A stretch of 64,000 nt of DNA from Monosiga brevicollis MX1 (lineage: Eukaryota > Opisthokonta > Choanoflagellata > Craspedida > Salpingoecidae). The position numbers were made by a program, and so were the translations under genes. The notes below the pieces were generated by a model. That model had not been told where the DNA came from. It worked only from the letters and a program-made list of their open reading frames with translations, and did not search any database. Below, piece by piece: positions 62,221 to 64,000 of this stretch; the stretch's first letter is position 1, and every line of letters begins with the position of its first letter. The stretch is taken from the NCBI RefSeq assembly GCF_000002865.3, contig NW_001865057.1, forward strand, positions 217,342-281,341. The letters run 5' to 3'.

Positions 62221-63071
62221 TCTAACCGGGCTCAACGACAACCCAGTCGCTGTCTCCCAAACATTCCTTGTTCATAATAGTGAATGCAGTTTGTGTGCCT
62301 TTTGGTTTGTGTGATGTGAAGCAAGTTAAAGAGACTCACGGTTTGCAACAGTGACGACGCAAGCACCTTCCTTGTGCTTCATGGGAATGGCTGCGCACCG
62401 TTTTCTTGTTGCAAGCCTTGTCCCAGGCCAAGCTGCTAATTGACTTTGATACTTGATGTGAGCTTGGAAGCTTGAGTGAGTTATTTGCAGAGGGTCGCAA
62501 TCAAAAAGTGGGTCAAGCAGAAAAGAGCGAAAGACTGTGACTGTGGCGTGTCTACGAGAGATTTCATGATGGCCAAAATGTCAATTGACAGCCATACAAT
62601 GCAGAGCTGCACGAAGGGCGGCGTTATTCCCTGGAACAGTCATGCACGGAAAGGCGGGCAGACAGAAGCTGCAACACACAACAGCAGCGAAAGCACACCA
62701 GCGAAGCACCAAGTCAACGGTAGACAAGCACAAAGAATAAGACGCCAGGATTGGTGCATAATGACAGAACGGGTCAGACGGGTGGAAAACTAGAAACAAA
62801 ACAAGCACGGCAGCCGTTGGCTCCCTGCACCCTCATCACAAACAGGTACACTGTTACAAACAGAGCGCAAGGCCTTGTTGGTCCAGGAGAGCACAACAGG
62901 GCGATGCAGACAGGGATATACACGATTGATGCCAAGGACGCGGGCGTGGCCCGGGGAGAGCTTCAAAGTCGCTCAGAGGAGACGACTAGGGCGGGAGACC
63001 GGCGCAGCCAAGATGATCTGACAAGGAGAAAAAGCATGGACATGTGGAAGACGAGAAGCGGCAGGTGCAGC
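62221..63071. other. intergenic between convergent genes
   Basis: 3' flanks of the secreted L-domain gene and ATG8. No supported gene, RNA or notable repeat seen. Confidence 0.55.
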
Positions 63072-63914
63072 TTAGCAGGCTGAAAGCACAGCGCCAAATG
63101 CATTGTCACCCGAGTACTTGAGGTAGAGGAAGCCATCCTCATCCTTGTAGTGCTCGTAAATGACTGACATGGCTTGTCTGCGCAGTAGACCGTGATGAGG
63201 AGTGGCTCAAGGGGGTGCAAAAACAGAACAAAGCAAAACGAAAGAGCTGCGGCAACAGCACAAAAGGATAGAGAGCAAGAAAAGCAGGCGCGCGTTCAAA
63301 CTAACGTGGTCATGAGCATTTCATGCTTGACAGTGAGGCCCTCGGTCACCTCGGCGGCAATGTAGACGGCCTTGTCGGGCTTGATGTTCATGCGCTTGCG
63401 AATGACAAACTGAAACTGAGCCACAGTCAGGTCCTCGGGGACGAGGTACTTCTTCTTGTCAATCTCCGACAAAGTGCAACGTTTGGCGGGCTCAATGATG
63501 ACCGGGACCTTGTCGGGATACTTTTGCAAAATCTTTTCCGACTCGCGCAGACGCGTCTCTGCGGCCGCAAAAGAACACAAGCAGGGCAACGAAAGCAGAC
63601 AACGAAAGCAGGGGTGAGTTTGACGTGGCAACAGCGACAACGTCAATCAACACGACAGGGACGGGCACGCGAGATCAGGGTGTTGTCTCAACAAAAGGGC
63701 ATCTTGGAGACTGCCAATGTGATGTGCGTGCCAGGCGGGGGTGCTGACGGGCCGAGACTGCGCGCACCCCTCCCCTCTTCCCCAGTTTGCTTTTGTTGAC
63801 GTGTGCGTGATCCGTTTAAACAAAAAAAAAAAAAAAAAACCGTCAAGGAACCGGGATGGGCGACAACAACATACCAAAGGCGTGTTGAGCCTTGAAAGCC
63901 GTGGACTTGCTCAT
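63072..63914 (-). CDS. ATG8: ubiquitin-like autophagy protein ATG8 (LC3/GABARAP family)
   Basis: Conjugated to phosphatidylethanolamine on autophagosome membranes after ATG4 trims its C-terminus. Exons 63914-63875, 63558-63306 and 63177-63072 close exactly to about 132 residues. The start is [13 protein letters not shown], then [55 protein letters not shown] and [20 protein letters not shown], ending [10 protein letters not shown]. The KYPDKVPVI and KKKYLVP boxes and the Phe-Gly before the scissile bond are diagnostic. The residues after Gly (AVLSA and a final Cys) are a removable extension. The segment [20 protein letters not shown] differs from the usual FVNNxxPPTSATM, so it may be a divergent paralogue. 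Confidence 0.95.
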
Positions 63915-64000
63915 GGTGTCGTGAACGTCGACAAGGAAAAAAAAAAAAAGGAAGAGAGGGGTGTTCACCAAGTGGCAGCGCACACAAGAGAGAGAGCCCG

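Overview
The window is a gene-dense stretch of nuclear DNA from an intron-rich, roughly 55% GC eukaryote. Genes carry many short spliceosomal introns with clean GT-AG ends. The gene set is animal-like but not from a multicellular animal genome layout: an animal-type O-GlcNAc transferase, a muniscin, Mon1, a BAR/C1/RhoGAP protein, the basal-body protein FOR20, a Smaug/Vts1-type SAM protein and large secreted proteins. I infer a flagellated holozoan protist, most likely a choanoflagellate such as Monosiga; this is inference from gene content and style, not a database match. One assembly gap (N run, 1539-1588) is present.

Layout, left to right. 1-1590: unresolved, probably part of a minus-strand gene that runs off the left edge. 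1592-3521 (-): GST-type eEF1B-gamma, ending beside the gap. 3845-5077 (+): RG-rich low-complexity protein. 5078-7642: repeat-rich intergenic DNA. 7643-12068 (+): O-GlcNAc transferase with an enlarged, Gln/Met-rich insertion between its two catalytic lobes. 12641-17594 (-): muniscin (F-BAR-like coiled coil, linker with DPF motifs, mu-homology domain). 17897-20466 (-): TRM11 tRNA methyltransferase. 20684-22256 and about 22500-24800 (-): two unrecognised genes. 25287-28166 (-): putative transcription factor with an MH1-like zinc-binding domain. 30253-33089 (-): Smaug/Vts1-type SAM protein. 34706-37735 (+): MON1. 38027-39985 (-): secreted, probably beta-helical protein. 40782-41971 (+): Rab GTPase. 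42464-44246 (-): unrecognised gene with a coding 27-bp minisatellite. 44997-48944 (+): KDM5-like JmjN/ARID/JmjC demethylase without a PHD finger. 49137-50194 (+): RING E3 with a GC-AG intron. 50420-51214 (-): FOR20/FOPNL. 52275-58717 (+): coiled-coil/C1/RhoGAP protein with an acidic, repetitive tail. 60029-62220 (+): secreted L-domain/EGF-like protein. 63072-63914 (-): ATG8.

The genes belong to separate housekeeping systems (translation, tRNA modification, protein O-GlcNAcylation, endocytosis, Rab7 activation and autophagy, chromatin, cilium base, Rho signalling). There is no operon-like or mobile cluster and I see no transposon. The most interesting items are the MH1-like factor in a probably non-animal genome, the rebuilt OGT intervening region, the PHD-less KDM5, and several orphan genes. 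Exon limits were derived by eye from reading frame, splice signals and family similarity; those given as exact exon lists close to whole codon numbers.
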